Shown piece after piece: positions 63,436 through 64,000 of a DNA stretch of 64,000 nt; the stretch's first letter is position 1; the number at the start of each line of letters is the position of its first letter. The stretch lies in NCBI RefSeq assembly GCF_024970185.1, contig NZ_CP103965.1, positions 1,546,001 to 1,610,000 on the forward strand, read 5' to 3'. The stretch comes from Pseudomonas sp. N3-W. Lineage in GTDB: Bacteria; Pseudomonadota; Gammaproteobacteria; Pseudomonadales; Pseudomonadaceae. Made by a program: the position numbers and the translations under genes. The notes under the pieces were generated by a model. The model had not been told where the DNA came from and searched no databases. It saw nothing but the letters and a program-made list of their open reading frames with translations.

Positions 63436-64000
63436 GGGTGTTTTCTCCAGCAAGATTTTCTTCAGCTTCAGCGCGAGATGATTGACGTCCATGGACCAGA
63501 CTGAAAACCACGGGAACGAATAGCAGGGTGGCGGTAGTGGCGAGGATCAGGCCGCCGATCACGGCGCGGCCCAGTGGCGCGTTCTGTTCTTCGGACAGGG
63601 CCAGCGGCAGCATGCCGATGATCATCGCCAGGGCGGTCATGCATACGGGGCGGAAACGCGTGTAGCCACCCTCCAGCGCGGCCTTGAGAGCATCGCCGTG
63701 TTCGGCCAGGCGTTCACGACAGAAACTCACCACCAGAATCGAGTTGGCGGTCGCCACCCCCATACACAGGATGGCCCCGGTCAGGGCCGGCACCGACAGC
63801 GAGGTGCCGCTCAGGAACAGCATCCAGACAATCCCGGCGAGGGCGGCGGGCAGGGCGGTGATGATCACGAACGGATCGACCCAGGACTGGAAGTTGACCA
63901 CGATCAGCAGGTAGATCAGCACCACTGCGCCGAGCAGGCCGAAGCTCAGACCGCTGAACGCTTCGTGCAGGGCATCGATCTGCCCGTGCAGGCTGATCAC
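63425..64000 (-). CDS. RND efflux permease, C-terminal part (cut by window end)
   Basis: 191 residues, the last membrane block of an RND permease (GAILCMGVATANSILVVSFCRERLAEHGDALKAALEGGYTRFRPVCMTALAMIIGMLPLA). The proton-relay part lies outside the window. Gene order permease-adaptor-channel is that of a complete tripartite pump. Confidence 0.93.
   Translation of the reverse strand: MISLHGQIDALHEAFSGLSFGLLGAVVLIYLLIVVNFQSWVDPFVIITALPAALAGIVWMLFLSGTSLSVPALTGAILCMGVATANSILVVSFCRERLAEHGDALKAALEGGYTRFRPVCMTALAMIIGMLPLALSEEQNAPLGRAVIGGLILATTATLLFVPVVFSLVHGRQSSRAEAEENLAGENTHVV

Overview
This window is about 62% G+C in its core and reads as a chromosomal segment of a Pseudomonas, most likely of the P. 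fluorescens/koreensis complex. The evidence is the algU-mucA-mucB-mucD stress operon, PhaG, the opdH/tctCBA citrate uptake genes beside the tctDE two-component system, many GWGAGC-type REP/REPIN repeats, and a gene order (M48 protease, TusA paralogue, perM, bcp, gcvR, dapA, bamC, MBL hydrolase, purC, tRNA-Ser) that matches the P. aeruginosa PA1005-PA1013.1 block as I remember it. No species can be named from the sequence alone.

Layout. 1-5.6 kb: tRNA-Gly(CCC), phaG, rsuA, two paralogous Tyr/Gly-rich lipoproteins, a 3-hydroxyisobutyryl-CoA hydrolase-like enzyme, ung. 5.7-13.5 kb: tricarboxylate uptake, with an AbrB-type protein, TctA, TctB, TctC and an OprD/OpdH porin on the minus strand and the tctDE regulators divergent. 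13.45-14.88 kb: five tandem copies of a 287-bp unit made from the end of tctE, a REPIN and the end of an HDOD gene. 14.8-31.5 kb: housekeeping core (HDOD, ygfZ, sdhE-ygfX, nadB, algU-mucABD, protease, tusA-like, perM, bcp, gcvR, dapA-bamC-MBL-purC, tRNA-Ser).

31.5-41.6 kb: an accessory region inserted at the 3' end of tRNA-Ser(CGA), bounded by a perfect 78-bp direct repeat (31517-31594 and 39446-39523), with a third diverged copy at 41560-41624. The first part (about 7.9 kb) carries a decaying type VI secretion PAAR/effector module with two intact DUF7079 candidate immunity genes, followed by an A+T-rich four-gene operon: a membrane protein with a PH-like domain, a fused DUF1257(Ycf35)-DUF2997 protein, a small radical SAM protein and a Ycf46-type AAA+ ATPase. 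This operon is the best candidate for an undescribed system. The second part (about 2 kb) holds a LysR regulator and a divergent FMN azoreductase. No integrase gene is visible.

41.6-64 kb: core again. It has a glycan-modification cluster (GT2/GtrB-like, methyltransferase, GtrA, DUF6311), LysR-LtrA-CHMI-LysR, a CynX-type exporter divergent from a gamma-glutamylputrescine synthetase-like gene, rnd-ycgL, a GhrA-like dehydrogenase, a nitroreductase, ycgN, a secreted M1/M61-like protein, a DUF2892 protein, a SpoU methyltransferase, and the start of a minus-strand RND efflux operon (permease-adaptor-outer membrane factor) cut by the window end.
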